Below are positions 19,395 through 28,051 of a stretch of 64,000 nt of DNA, piece after piece. The notes under the pieces were generated by a model that saw only the letters and a list, made by a program, of their open reading frames with translations, was not told the DNA's origin and made no database searches. Each line of letters begins with the position of its first letter. Positions within the stretch are counted from its first letter, which is position 1. The stretch lies in assembly GCA_964247725.1 (NCBI GenBank), contig CAXTVM010000008.1, positions 37,225-101,224 of the forward strand, in the 5' to 3' direction. The position numbers were made by a program, and so were the translations under genes. This DNA comes from Lichenicola sp964247725. GTDB lineage: Bacteria > Pseudomonadota > Alphaproteobacteria > Acetobacterales > Acetobacteraceae.

Positions 19395-20096
19395 GTGTCG
19401 GACAGGCCCAGCCCGAAGCCGCCGCCGGACCGGCTCTATGGGCGCCAGCGCGGCCATCCGCTGCGGCCGCGGCAACGGCGCCTGCTCGAGCTGACGCTGC
19501 CGCGGCTGCGCGTGCGCCAGCCGGCCCATCCGGCCGCATGCTTCGGGATGGTGCCGGAGACGCTGTGGCTGGAGGTGGGCTTCGGCAACGGCGAGCACGC
19601 GCTGGCGCAGAACGCCGCCCACCCGGCGGTCGGGCTGATCGCCTGCGAGGTGTTCGAGAACGGGCTCTGCTCGCTGCTCTCCCGTCTGCTGCCGGACGGC
19701 GACGAGGCGACCGCGCCGCTTCCGCCCGGCCTGCTTCTGTGGGACGACGACGCCCGCACGCTGCTGCGCCTGCTGCCTGACGCCTGCCTCGACCGGCTGT
19801 TCCTGCTGTTCCCCGATCCCTGGCCGAAGGCGCGCCACGCCAAGCGGCGCTTCGTGCATCCGCAGATGGTCCCGCTGCTGGCACGGGTGCTGCGGCCGGG
19901 CGCCACCTGGCGGGTCGCCAGCGACGATCCGACCTACCAGGCCTGGGTCGCCGAGGTGATGGCAGCACAGGACCTGTTCGAGACGCCGCCGCCCGCCATC
20001 GCTCGGCCCGACGGTTGGCCGCCGACGCGCTATGAAGCCAAGGCACTCGCGGCGGGTCGGCGGCCGCTGTACTGGTCGTTCGTGAGAAGAAGGTAA
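19395..20096 (+). CDS. trmB: tRNA (guanine-N7-)-methyltransferase
   Basis: 233 aa from GTG 19395, six bases after the metK stop. Transfers a methyl group from AdoMet to G46 in the tRNA variable loop. The class I methyltransferase motif is LWLEVGFGNGEHAL (family E-I-G-F-G-x-G), and the family signature LFPDPWPKARHAKRR contains the P-D-P-W-P-K and R-H residues. The C-terminal T-x-Y-E segment (PPTRYEAKAL) is present. The last codons (R-R-R-stop) lie in the beginning of a palindromic repeat, so the protein end has probably been moulded by it. Confidence 0.94.
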   Translation: MSDRPSPKPPPDRLYGRQRGHPLRPRQRRLLELTLPRLRVRQPAHPAACFGMVPETLWLEVGFGNGEHALAQNAAHPAVGLIACEVFENGLCSLLSRLLPDGDEATAPLPPGLLLWDDDARTLLRLLPDACLDRLFLLFPDPWPKARHAKRRFVHPQMVPLLARVLRPGATWRVASDDPTYQAWVAEVMAAQDLFETPPPAIARPDGWPPTRYEAKALAAGRRPLYWSFVRRR

Positions 20097-20157
20097 GGCC
20101 AGGGCTCTGCCCTGGACCCGCCAAGGGCCGGGGTCCTTGGATCCCATTCATTAAGGT
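20094..20157. repeat. Palindromic intergenic repeat, copy C
   Basis: TAAGGCCAGGGCTCTGCCCTGGA begins at the trmB stop codon itself (stem CCAGGG/CCCTGG), followed by a second imperfect hairpin CCAAGGGCCGGGGTCCTTGG. It ends just before the ribosome site of the next gene. Confidence 0.8.
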
Positions 20158-20162
20158 GAGGC

Positions 20163-20480
20163 ATGCTGACGCGCGTGGCGATCTATGAGGGTGCGATCAT
20201 CCAGGGCACCGAGGCGGCGTTCTTCGCCGATGTCGAGACGCGGCTGCTGCCGATCTGGAAGAGCTTCCCGAACGTGCTGGCGGTCCGGGTGCATCGGGTC
20301 GTGGGCACCGACCCGGGCGCCATCCCGATCGCCATGACGCTGGAGATGGACTTCGTCGACCAGGCGGCCCTCGACCAGTCGCTGGCCTCCGACATCAAGA
20401 CCCGATCCCATGCGCTCACGCTGGAAGTCCTGAGGCCCTTCTCCGGCCGCTTCTTCCACTACGTGGCAGAGGTGTTCTGA
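20163..20480 (+). CDS. Small dimeric alpha/beta-barrel-like hypothetical protein
   Basis: 105 aa starting at ATG 20163, preceded by AAGGTGAGG. The pattern of beta strand (LTRVAIYEGAI), helix (FFADVETRLLPIWKS), strand (VLAVRVHRVV) and second half of the same type (AMTLEMDFVD, then a helix with DQSLASDIKTRS) resembles EthD/ABM-type dimeric ferredoxin-like folds that bind small ligands or act as minor oxidoreductases. No catalytic residues can be assigned. Its position after trmB and a repeat gives no hint to function. Confidence 0.6.
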   Translation: MLTRVAIYEGAIIQGTEAAFFADVETRLLPIWKSFPNVLAVRVHRVVGTDPGAIPIAMTLEMDFVDQAALDQSLASDIKTRSHALTLEVLRPFSGRFFHYVAEVF

Positions 20481-20648
20481 GCCTACCCAGAGGTGGTCTG
20501 AGAATGGGTTGCCGGATGAGAGTGCCGCGCAGCGGCACGGCCGGCGTGCCTTCCGAGAACCGGAGCGGAGCGGCCTTGATGGCCGTGAGCACCGGAAGCG
20601 CAGGAAGGTGCGTCGGATCGCCGGCACACGCCGTTCTTGGACGGTCGC
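20481..20648. other. Convergent spacer, no feature recognised
   Basis: Spacer between two converging genes. The end of the upstream gene carries an approximate direct repeat (GAGGTGTTCTGAG and GAGGTGGTCTGAG, about 25 bases apart). Nothing else recognised. Confidence 0.4.
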
Positions 20649-20900
20649 CTAGCCGCTGGCGAGGGCCTCGGCTTGCTGCACGGCCACCTCCTCGCTGACC
20701 TTGACCCACAGGGCGGCGGCGTCGAGCTTGTCCTCGGCGCGCAGCTCGGCGGCGCGCTTCAGGGCCCAGGCGCGGGCGTTGCGGCCATGCTTGTTGATCA
20801 TCAGCCGCGCCGCCTGACGGTAGCTCATGCGGGGCCGACGCGCGGCGGCCAGGGTGTGGTCGGCAACACCGGCTTGGGTCGTAGTCATGCTCGTCATCAT
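20649..20900 (-). CDS. Small hypothetical helical protein
   Basis: 83 aa. After a Thr-rich N-terminus comes a predicted helix pair SYRQAARLMINKHGRNARAW and RAAELRAEDKLDAAALWVKV. No known domain is recognised. The start (ATG 20900) shares one base with the stop of the gene upstream (TGATG), so the two are translationally coupled and likely act together. The basic/acidic helical pattern could suit a small adaptor or regulator; this is a guess. Confidence 0.55.
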   Translation of the reverse strand: MMTSMTTTQAGVADHTLAAARRPRMSYRQAARLMINKHGRNARAWALKRAAELRAEDKLDAAALWVKVSEEVAVQQAEALASG

Positions 20901-21199
20901 CACTCCGCGTCGTCTGTCTCGATCAGGAAGACGGCGAACTCGTCCTGCTCGTCCTCGCTGATGTCTCCGTCGGCCAAGGCCTCGTCGAAGCCGGCCTGAT
21001 AGTGCGCGACCTGCTCGTCGCTGGCCTCGTGAACCTCGAGCGCGGCGCTCCCGTCCCACAGCGGTGTGCCGCCCCGGGTGAACTCCTGCAGCGCCTCGGT
21101 CACGTTGCCGGTCTTGGCCTCCTCCCGGGCGAGCTCGAGCGAGCCCTCCGGGAACACCACGATCGGCTCGCCGCCGATCTCGATCACATACAGCGGCAT
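20900..21199 (-). CDS. Small acidic hypothetical protein
   Basis: 99 aa from ATG 21199. The N-terminus looks like a short beta hairpin (LYVIEIGGEPIVVFPEGS), and the C-terminal third is strongly acidic (LADGDISEDEQDEFAVFLIE). No family recognised. Coupled to the downstream 83-residue gene by a one-base stop/start overlap. The acidic protein with a basic-helical partner resembles the layout of small two-gene regulatory cassettes, but no toxin, antitoxin or DNA-binding motif can be identified, so I do not assign one. Confidence 0.55.
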   Translation of the reverse strand: MPLYVIEIGGEPIVVFPEGSLELAREEAKTGNVTEALQEFTRGGTPLWDGSAALEVHEASDEQVAHYQAGFDEALADGDISEDEQDEFAVFLIETDDAE

Positions 21200-21293
21200 G
21201 GGGATCGCACCTTCAGAACCGGCTGGCAGTGACACGAGCGCGACATGCAGGCGGACGCCGCGAGGTCCGCTCCATCCGGCCGGCTGGCGTTGC

Positions 21294-22874
21294 TTAGCAG
21301 CAACGGCAGCGGCAAAAAAGGCAGTTCCGCGTCCGCCACGCCCGCCCGCCCTGTTTTTGGGGACCACGCAGGGCGCCAGGGCCACGCCAGGCCCGCCGTC
21401 TTGTCGGCCAGGAGACCGCCAGGGCCACGGCGAGGTTCAGAAACAGCGCCAGCAGGCCGGTCGAGACCGTCGTCGTGGCGAGGCCCAGATGCAGCGCGTG
21501 CACCGGTTTCAGCCCGTCCTCCATCACCAGCCCGGTGCCGCCGGCCATGCCGGCGGCCCAGCCAGCCAGCAGGCCGGTGGCGCTCAGGGTCCGCGGCAGC
21601 AGCCCCAGCACCAGCGCCGGCAGGGTCTGCAGCACCCAGATGCCGCCGAGCAGCTGCAGGTCGATCGCGAACGCCGGGTTCAGCAGCAGGATGCAGCCGA
21701 GTGCCGCCAGCTTGACCAGCAGGCCGCTCACCTGCGCGGCCCGGGTGCCGTCGCGCGGTCGCCGCGGCAGCAGGTTGCGGGTGACCAGGTTGGCGGCGCC
21801 GATCGCCATCACCGCCGCCGGCACCAGCGCGCCGACCGCGATCGCGGCGAACGCGAAGCCCGCGAACCAGCCCGGAAAGATGCGCAGGAACAGCAGCGGA
21901 ACCACCGCGGTGGCGTTGCCGGTGACGATGCCCGCGGCATGCGCCATCAGCCCCAGGAGGGCGATCAGCCCGAGCAGAAGCGTGTAGGCCGGCAGCAGCG
22001 CGGCGTTGCGGCGGATGGTGTCGGCGTCGCGGGCCGCCAGCACGCCGGTCAGCGTATGCGGATACAGGAACGCGGCCAGCGCCGAGCTCAGCGCCAGCGT
22101 TGCGTAAGGGACCGCCTGGCCGGCCCGGAGCACGTGGCCGTCCGGCGGCGGCGGCCCCGGGATGCGGGCATGCGCGAACATGGCGCCGTAGCCGCCCAGA
22201 TGCAGCGGGATCACGGTGATGGCGGCGATCACCACGAGGTAGATCATCGCGTCCTTCAGGAACGCGGTCAGCGCCGGCGCGTGCAGGCCGCCGAGCCAAG
22301 TGTAGGCGGCGAGCGAGACGAAGGCGGTGATCAGCGGCGCCTCGCCCGGCAGGCCCAGCGCCTCCAGCACGGTGCGGATGCCGACCAGCTGCAGCGCGAT
22401 GTAGGGCACGATGGCCAACAGCCCGGTAGCGGCGACGGCGACCTCCAGCGCGCGGCTGCCGTGGCGGGCGCGCACCAGGTCTGCCGCGGTCAGGTGGCCG
22501 CCCGCCTTGGCGCGCTGCCACAGCCTCGGCATCACCGCGTAGACGAACGGGTAGACAATGATCGTGTAGGGCAGGGCGAAGAAGCCGAAGGCGCCGGTGC
22601 CGTAGACCAGCGCCGGCACCGCGATCACTGTGTAGGCGGTATAGAAGTCGCCGCCGACCAGGAACCAGGTGATCCAGGTGCCGAACGAGCGGCCGCCGAG
22701 GCCCCAGTCCTCGGCGGTCCCGCCGCCGCCACGGTCCACACCGGCATGGCCGCGGCGCCAGCCGAGCCCCGCGCCGAGCAGGATGGTGGTGGCGAAGAAC
22801 AGCACGAACACGAGGATGCCGAGCGCGCCCGGCGTGGCGGCGGCCGGGCCGAACGAAGCCGCGGACGCGGTCAC
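21294..22874 (-). CDS. Sodium:solute symporter (SSS family)
   Basis: 526 aa with about 13 membrane segments. SSS features include the TM2-3 region WGLGGRSFGTWITWFLVGGD (family G-G-R-S-x-x-x-W), followed by YTAYTVIAVPALVYGTGAFG and the TM8 region with LALSSALAAFLYPHTLTGVL. It probably imports a small carboxylate or similar substrate with sodium, like monocarboxylate transporter MctP. The gene for a 68-residue DUF3311 membrane partner overlaps its start by four bases, which is the usual pairing for this subgroup. The last ~35 residues are unusual, ending in a Cys/Arg tail (RTRNCLFCRCRCC), and may reflect a late frameshift. Confidence 0.87.
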   Translation of the reverse strand: MTASAASFGPAAATPGALGILVFVLFFATTILLGAGLGWRRGHAGVDRGGGGTAEDWGLGGRSFGTWITWFLVGGDFYTAYTVIAVPALVYGTGAFGFFALPYTIIVYPFVYAVMPRLWQRAKAGGHLTAADLVRARHGSRALEVAVAATGLLAIVPYIALQLVGIRTVLEALGLPGEAPLITAFVSLAAYTWLGGLHAPALTAFLKDAMIYLVVIAAITVIPLHLGGYGAMFAHARIPGPPPPDGHVLRAGQAVPYATLALSSALAAFLYPHTLTGVLAARDADTIRRNAALLPAYTLLLGLIALLGLMAHAAGIVTGNATAVVPLLFLRIFPGWFAGFAFAAIAVGALVPAAVMAIGAANLVTRNLLPRRPRDGTRAAQVSGLLVKLAALGCILLLNPAFAIDLQLLGGIWVLQTLPALVLGLLPRTLSATGLLAGWAAGMAGGTGLVMEDGLKPVHALHLGLATTTVSTGLLALFLNLAVALAVSWPTRRRAWRGPGALRGPQKQGGRAWRTRNCLFCRCRCC

Positions 22875-23077
22875 GCGCGCTCCAGCCGCCAGGCCAGCCA
22901 GATTAGCAGCGAGGTCAGCGGCACCCAGGCGAGCTGGTACCAGTAGAAGAACGGGAAGCCGAGCAGCGCCGGCGCCGGCCGGTCGTAGAACGGCACCCAG
23001 AGCAGGCCGGCCACCGGCAGCAGCAGCAGCAGCCGGCCAAGCGGCCGGCCGCGACGGTCACCGGGTTGGATCGTCAT
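22871..23077 (-). CDS. DUF3311 small membrane protein, symporter partner
   Basis: 68 aa with two membrane segments (GRLLLLLPVAGLLWVPFYD and WVPLTSLLIWLAWRLE) and the aromatic FPFFYWYQL loop typical of DUF3311. Such proteins are encoded immediately before SSS-family transporters and are thought to be a small subunit or assembly partner. The stop overlaps the symporter start as ATGA, giving translational coupling. Confidence 0.85.
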   Translation of the reverse strand: MTIQPGDRRGRPLGRLLLLLPVAGLLWVPFYDRPAPALLGFPFFYWYQLAWVPLTSLLIWLAWRLERA

Positions 23078-23231
23078 CGGGCGGGGTCCTTGGCTTGCGC
23101 GGTTCCGTCAGGTCTCATGCCATCGACGATGCCGTTCCGAAAGGCAGCCGCGATGAAGCGGTGGGTCGCCGGATGTCGAGCACGCTGCCGCGGTCGCGGA
23201 GATGGCGGCTGCCAAGGGGCGCAAGGAGGTC

Positions 23232-24208
23232 ATGATGCGCCGGCGATCCCGGCCGCGGCGATCCGCAGGGAACCGCGGCATCGACCTGCTGCTCGATGCT
23301 ACGACCGAGTTCGCCGGCAACGTCGGCGGCGGTACGAGGCAGGGTGCGACCTTCGCCAACCAGGGCGGCTTCGAGGCCGACATCGATTGGCGGCGTCTGG
23401 CCGGCATCACGCGCCTCTCCACCCATGCCGTCACATCGGGACACAGCGCATGCCCGGACGCGGTCTGGGCCGGCCGCGTTTGCCTGCGCGCGATATCGGG
23501 CACGTACATCCAGACCGGTGTCTACGAGGTCAACCACGGCTTCTACGGCGACCGAACTTCCGCGGCGGCTTCAAGTTCGACATCTCGCAGGACAGCGGCG
23601 TCCATATGCCGATCGAGATCGCCTACGAACCGTCGGTAGGCATGAACGGGTTGCCTGGCCACTACATGATCGGCTTCGGCTACGACTCCTCGTCCACCTA
23701 CAGGAATTTTGCCGCAGCGCCGAGCGCCACCTCCGACGGGGGATCGGGCACGCCGATCCCGAGGCACGGCGGCAATACAAGGCTGGGTACTGGTCGACCA
23801 GATGCTGCTGCGTCAAGGACCGGGCGACATCGGCGTCATCGTCCTGGGCGGTTTCGTCCATAGCGACCTGAACAGCTCGCCTTATGCCGAGCGGTACCCC
23901 ACCGCTGCGCTGGATCGCGGTTCCTGGCACGCGGGGCCGCAGGACATCGTCGGGCCGCTGTTCATCTACAACACGGTCAGCGGCGTGCTGGGCAAGGTGC
24001 AGTGGCAGCAGGCGAATTGGGAGTGTCCTTCAGCAACACGGCCGCCGGACCGCAAACGCACGAGATGGTTCTCGAGGCGAACTACGACATCCACGTCATG
24101 CGCGGCGTGAACTTCCAGCCCGAGCTCCAATACGTGTTCCGACCGAACGCCCAGACGAACATCCACGACGCGGCCGTGTTCGGCTTCAAGGCGCATGTTG
24201 AGTCCTGA
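23232..24208 (+). pseudogene. OprB-family carbohydrate porin, decayed
   Basis: Fragments of one outer-membrane sugar porin occur in order but in alternating frames: TTEFAGNVGGGTRQGATF and IDWRRLAGITRLSTH (23270-23430), FRGGFKFDISQDSG and YEPSVGMNGLPGHYMIGFGY (23560-23700), WVLVDQMLLRQGPGDIGVIV and GPLFIYNTVSGVLGKVQ (23785-24000), and HEMVLEANYDIHVMRGV and FQPELQYVFRPNAQTN to the final strand (24060-24208). At least three frameshifts are needed, a central stretch is missing, and no signal peptide remains at the 5' end although a good GGAGG lies before ATG 23232. It stands upstream of an intact sugar porter, with which it may once have formed an uptake module. Confidence 0.8.
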
Positions 24209-24453
24209 CTGGCACCCCGGACCCTCGTTCCGAAGCCGCCGGCAGGCCAGATCGGTGGCTGGCATCCGATGCGGACCGGTGCTCCCGACGCTTCGCCTGG
24301 CCGGATCGCCTAGTCGATGCCAGGCAGCGCGATGGAAGATTGACATCCGGAGATTCTTGGTCCGGACCTGTGGGGAAGCATTGTCGGAGCCGGCCTCCGG
24401 TCGCTGTCGACTCACATGGCCGGCTGCGGCAGGCGTGATCCCGGAGTGACGTC
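24209..24453. other. Leader of the sugar porter gene
   Basis: 245 bases between the porin remnant and the sugar porter. A TTGACA hexamer occurs at 24340-24345 and may be a -35 box, but no convincing -10 is seen at the right distance. Two TCCGGA palindromes flank the following 9 bases. Confidence 0.35.
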
Positions 24454-25818
24454 ATGCACATCGCCTTCATAGTCGCGACCGCCGCCCTTGGCGGGCTGCT
24501 GTTTGGCTACGACACCGGCGTCATCTCGGGCGCGTTGCTGTTCCTGCGGGAGGCGTTTCATCTTTCCAACCTGATGCTGGGCGTGGTCACCAGCATCGCC
24601 CTACTGGGTGCCGCCGGTGGAGCGGCCGCAGCAGGGCGGCTGGCGGACCGTTTCGGCCGGCGCCCGATCCTGCTGGCGACAGCGGCGATCTTCGTGCTGG
24701 GAGCCATCGTGGCGGCGATGGCGCCCGATCTCGCCGTGCTGCTTGGCGGCCGCCTCCTGGTCGGCATCGGCATCGGCGGCGCCTCCATGCTCACGCCGCT
24801 CTACCTCGCGGAAATCGCTCCGGCAAAGGAACGCGGCGCCCTCGTCTCCTTCAACCAGCTCGCGGTCACGGTGGGGATCCTGGGCTCCTACCTGATCGGG
24901 TACGCCCTGGCTGCCGATGGTGCCTGGCGGTGGATGCTCGGCCTGGGCGCGGTACCCGGTCTAATCCTTGCCGTCGGGATGATCCTCCTGCCGGAGACCC
25001 CGCGTTGGCTGGCCGGGCACGGGCACATCGACCGGGCACGGGCCGCCCTGCTCCAGCTGCGCGGCGTTGGCACCGACATCGGCGCCGAGATGGCGCAGCT
25101 CCGCGACGAGCTCACCCCCAAGGCCCGGAACGAGCCGGAGAGTCGTCTCGGCCACGCATCGGCTCGGCTGCCGCTGATCGTGGGCATCGGACTCGCCGTC
25201 TTCCAGCAGGTCACCGGGGTCAATACCGTCATCTACTTTGCGCCGACCATCTTTCAGGCATCCGGCCTCTCGTCCGCGTCCGCGGCGATCCTGGCCACGG
25301 CCGGCATCGGCGTCGTGAACGTCGTCATGACGATGGTCGCGATCTGGCTCGTCGACCGCGTCGGCCGGCGCGTGCTGCTGCTGTGGGGCCTCGGCGGGAT
25401 GGGCGGCAGCCTCTGCCTGCTGGCGCTGGGCTTCATGCTCGGCAAGGGGCCCGTACTGGGATGGCTGACGGCAGGCAGCCTGACGGCCTACATCGGGTGC
25501 TTCGCGATCGGCCTGGGCCCGGTGTTTTGGCTGCTGATCTCAGAGATCTTCCCCATGGCCATCCGGGCACGCGGGATGTCGGCCGCCACCATCGCCAACT
25601 GGTTGTCCAACCTGGTCGTGGCACTGACCTTCCTCGACCTCGCCGACGTGCTGGGCCATGCCGGCGTCTTCCTGCTCTACGCCGCCCTCACCTTCGCCGG
25701 GCTGGTGTTTGCCTACGCCCTCGTGCCGGAAACCAAGGGGCTCAGCCTCGAAGGCATCCAGGCGCTCTGGGCAGGGCGTGCAGGGCGTGCAGGGCCGGAG
25801 CTGCGCGGGCGGATCTGA
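24454..25818 (+). CDS. MFS sugar porter (sugar:proton symporter type)
   Basis: 454 aa with 12 membrane segments, sugar porter family (like GalP, AraE, XylE). Signatures: GGLLFGYDTGVISGALLFL in TM1, GRLADRFGRRPILL (the R-x-G-R-R loop between TM2 and TM3), LVSFNQLAVTVGILGSYLIG (Q in TM5), PETPRWLAGHG after TM6, FQQVTGVNTVIYFAPTIF in TM7 (sugar-binding Q-Q and N) and PETKGLSLEGIQALW at the C-terminus. The substrate is probably a hexose or pentose; the precise sugar cannot be read. The tail contains a 9-bp tandem repeat, encoding A-G-R units. Confidence 0.92.
   Translation: MHIAFIVATAALGGLLFGYDTGVISGALLFLREAFHLSNLMLGVVTSIALLGAAGGAAAAGRLADRFGRRPILLATAAIFVLGAIVAAMAPDLAVLLGGRLLVGIGIGGASMLTPLYLAEIAPAKERGALVSFNQLAVTVGILGSYLIGYALAADGAWRWMLGLGAVPGLILAVGMILLPETPRWLAGHGHIDRARAALLQLRGVGTDIGAEMAQLRDELTPKARNEPESRLGHASARLPLIVGIGLAVFQQVTGVNTVIYFAPTIFQASGLSSASAAILATAGIGVVNVVMTMVAIWLVDRVGRRVLLLWGLGGMGGSLCLLALGFMLGKGPVLGWLTAGSLTAYIGCFAIGLGPVFWLLISEIFPMAIRARGMSAATIANWLSNLVVALTFLDLADVLGHAGVFLLYAALTFAGLVFAYALVPETKGLSLEGIQALWAGRAGRAGPELRGRI
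25770..25794. repeat. Short tandem repeat in the sugar porter tail
   Basis: The 9-bp unit GCAGGGCGT is repeated about 2.7 times, adding A-G-R-A-G-R-A-G to the cytoplasmic tail. Slippage here would change length in steps of three residues without a frameshift. Confidence 0.6.
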
Positions 25819-25971
25819 GGCAAGGCCGGATCGAACCCGGCAGGCAACGATCGACTCCATCGATCGCCAGCCGGTCCGAACGCGGACGCGGCAAATCACG
25901 ATGTCCGCAGAGGCCTTGCAGGCCGTCGGGGTAACGCCGCAGGTAATCGTCCCGGAGCCGGCGGAGGCGAC

Positions 25972-26841
25972 ATGACCGACGAGATCGACCCAGACGACCG
26001 GACCGGCGAGGATTCGCCGCATCTCGACGCGGCCGAGCGCAAGCAGGCGGCGGACCGGGCGCATGTCGAGGCGCTCGTCATCTACGAGGTGGTGCGCGAG
26101 CAGGGCGAGAAGGCGCTGGAGCGCTCGTTTGCGGCCCTGGCGTGGTCCGGGCTCGCCGGCGGGCTGTCGATCGGCTTCTCCTTCGTGGCCGAGGCCTACC
26201 TCAAGGGCGGCATGCCGGAGGCGCCCTGGGCGGCGCTGGTGCAGGGCTTCGGCTACAGCCTGGGCTTCCTGATCGTGGTGCTGGGCCGGCAGGAGCTGTT
26301 CACCGAGACCACGCTGACGGTGCTGATCCCGGCGCTGCGCCGGCCGAGCCTGCGCGCGTTCGGCGGCACCATGCGGGTGTGGGGCATCGTCCTGGCCGCC
26401 AACCTGGTGGGCACGCTGGTGTTCGGCGCCATCGCGGCGCAGCGCGGCATCTTCTCGGACGCCGCCTACGGCGCCATGCGGTCGCTGTCGGCGGCGCTGA
26501 TGTCGCACTCGTTCCTGGTGACGATGGTCGGTGCCGGGTTCTCCGGCTGGCTGATCGGGCTGATGGTCTGGCTGCTGCCGGGCGCCGGCCCGGCCCGGCC
26601 GCTGATCATCATCCTGCTGAGCTACACCGTCGCGCTGTGCCAGTTCCCGCACGTCGTCGCGGGCTCGGTGGAGGCGGCGTTCGCGGTGGCGGCGGGCCAG
26701 GCGAGCGTGTCGGACTACCTGATGCGGTTCCTGCTGCCGACGCTGATCGGCAACGTCGTCGGCGGCTGCCTGCTGACCGCCCTGCTCAACCACGCGCCAG
26801 TTGCGGGCGAGGTCGCTCAGGCCGGCGAAACGGCGGATTGA
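25972..26841 (+). CDS. Formate/nitrite transporter (FNT) family channel, YfdC-like
   Basis: 289 aa. A ~45-residue charged cytoplasmic N-terminus precedes six membrane segments in the FNT pattern: AALAWSGLAGGLSIGFSFVA, GFLIVVLGRQELFTETTLT (the conserved G-R-x-E-L-F-T-E after TM2), VWGIVLAANLVGTLVFGA and FLLPTLIGNVVGGCLLTALL (family P-x-x-x-G-N-x-x-G-G). FNT proteins are pentameric channels for formate, nitrite or related small anions; the long N-terminus and overall form resemble E. coli YfdC, whose substrate is not settled. It converges with hisC, their ends being one base apart. Confidence 0.88.
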   Translation: MTDEIDPDDRTGEDSPHLDAAERKQAADRAHVEALVIYEVVREQGEKALERSFAALAWSGLAGGLSIGFSFVAEAYLKGGMPEAPWAALVQGFGYSLGFLIVVLGRQELFTETTLTVLIPALRRPSLRAFGGTMRVWGIVLAANLVGTLVFGAIAAQRGIFSDAAYGAMRSLSAALMSHSFLVTMVGAGFSGWLIGLMVWLLPGAGPARPLIIILLSYTVALCQFPHVVAGSVEAAFAVAAGQASVSDYLMRFLLPTLIGNVVGGCLLTALLNHAPVAGEVAQAGETAD

Positions 26842-26842
26842 C

Positions 26843-27910
26843 CTAGGCGTCGCGGCGCAGGATGCCGGCCAGCGCGTCCAGCAGCGCATCGCACTCGGCG
26901 TCGGTGCCGACGGTGATGCGCAGGTAGTCGGCGATCCGCGGCCGGGCGAAGTGCCGCACCAGCACGCCCTGCTCCCGCAACGCCGCCTGCAGCGTGGCCC
27001 CGGCCCGGTCCGGGTGGCGCGCGAACACGAAGTTGGCGGCGGACGGCAGCACCTCGAGACCGAGCCGCTCCAGCCCCCGCACCAGGCGGCCGCGGCTGGC
27101 CAAGATCAGGCCGCGCGTGCGCTCGAACCAGTCCCCGTCCTCGATCGCGGCGGTGGCGCCCGCCTGCGCCAGCCGATCGAGCGGATAGGAGTTGAAGCTG
27201 TCCTTGACCCGGGCAAGCGCCTCGATCAGCTCGGGCTGGCCGAACGCGGCGCCGACCCGCAGGCCGGCCAGCGCGCGCGACTTCGACAGCGTGTGCACCA
27301 CCAGCAGGTTCGGATGGCGGTCGATCAGGCCGATCGCCGAGCGGGCGCCGAAATCGACATAGGCCTCGTCGATCACCACCGGCTGGTCCGGATGGTCGTC
27401 CAGCAGCGCCTCGATGTCGGCGAGCGGCAGGGCGATGCCGGTAGGCGCGTTCGGGTTGGCCAGGATGATGGCGCCGCAGGGGCGCCGGTAGTCGGCGACG
27501 CGGACCGCCAGCGCCCCGTCGAGCGGCACCTGCTCGGAGGCGATGCCATAGAGGCCGCAATAGACCGGGTAGAAGCTGTAGGTGATGTCCGGGAACAGCA
27601 GCGGCCCGTCCTGCAGCAGCAGCGCCTGGAAGGCGTGCGCCAGCACCTCGTCGGACCCGTTGCCGACCAGCACCTGTGCCGGGTCGAGGCCATGGTGACG
27701 GGCCAGCGCGTGGCACAGGCCGGTGCTGGCGGGATCCGGGTAGAGCCGCAGGCCCTCGTCGGCGGCGTCCCGGATCGCCTCCAGAACCCTGGCGCTGGGG
27801 CCGTACGGGCACTCGTTGGTGTTGAGCTTGACCAAGCCGGGGCGGCGCGGCTGCTCACCGGGGACGTAGGGGGTGAGCCCGTGGACGCGGGCGCTCCAGA
27901 AGCGGCTCAT
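26843..27910 (-). CDS. hisC: Histidinol-phosphate aminotransferase
   Basis: 355 aa from ATG 27910; longer frames upstream are low-complexity. PLP enzyme that converts imidazole-acetol phosphate and glutamate to histidinol phosphate, and may also act on aromatic amino-acid precursors. The start VKLNTNECPYGPS is the family's L-x-x-N-E-x-P-x-G-P segment; ILANPNAPTGIAL, PVVIDEAYVDFG and HTLSKSRALAGLRVGAAFG (with the PLP lysine after S) follow, and the C-terminal LRITVGTDAECD holds the substrate-binding R. No other his gene is next to it, so it is a stand-alone copy. Confidence 0.93.
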   Translation of the reverse strand: MSRFWSARVHGLTPYVPGEQPRRPGLVKLNTNECPYGPSARVLEAIRDAADEGLRLYPDPASTGLCHALARHHGLDPAQVLVGNGSDEVLAHAFQALLLQDGPLLFPDITYSFYPVYCGLYGIASEQVPLDGALAVRVADYRRPCGAIILANPNAPTGIALPLADIEALLDDHPDQPVVIDEAYVDFGARSAIGLIDRHPNLLVVHTLSKSRALAGLRVGAAFGQPELIEALARVKDSFNSYPLDRLAQAGATAAIEDGDWFERTRGLILASRGRLVRGLERLGLEVLPSAANFVFARHPDRAGATLQAALREQGVLVRHFARPRIADYLRITVGTDAECDALLDALAGILRRDA

Positions 27911-28051
27911 GCGGAAGGTCCGGAAAGGGGGCGGTCGGAACGGATCGAGGGGCAGATATAGGGGCGATGCCGCACGGTGTCGCGAGGGTGGAACGCCGGG
28001 CTCGGCTACCGCGTCGCATAGGGCACGGTGCATGCGGACAGGAGACCTTCG

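Noticed and set aside
20649..21199. Toxin-antitoxin module
   Set aside because: Size and overlap are suggestive, but no toxin fold, RNase residues or DNA-binding antitoxin motif is visible in either protein.
21066..22946. Long plus-strand frame opposite the sodium:solute symporter
   Set aside because: Gln/Arg-rich antisense translation; the minus strand encodes a clear membrane transporter.
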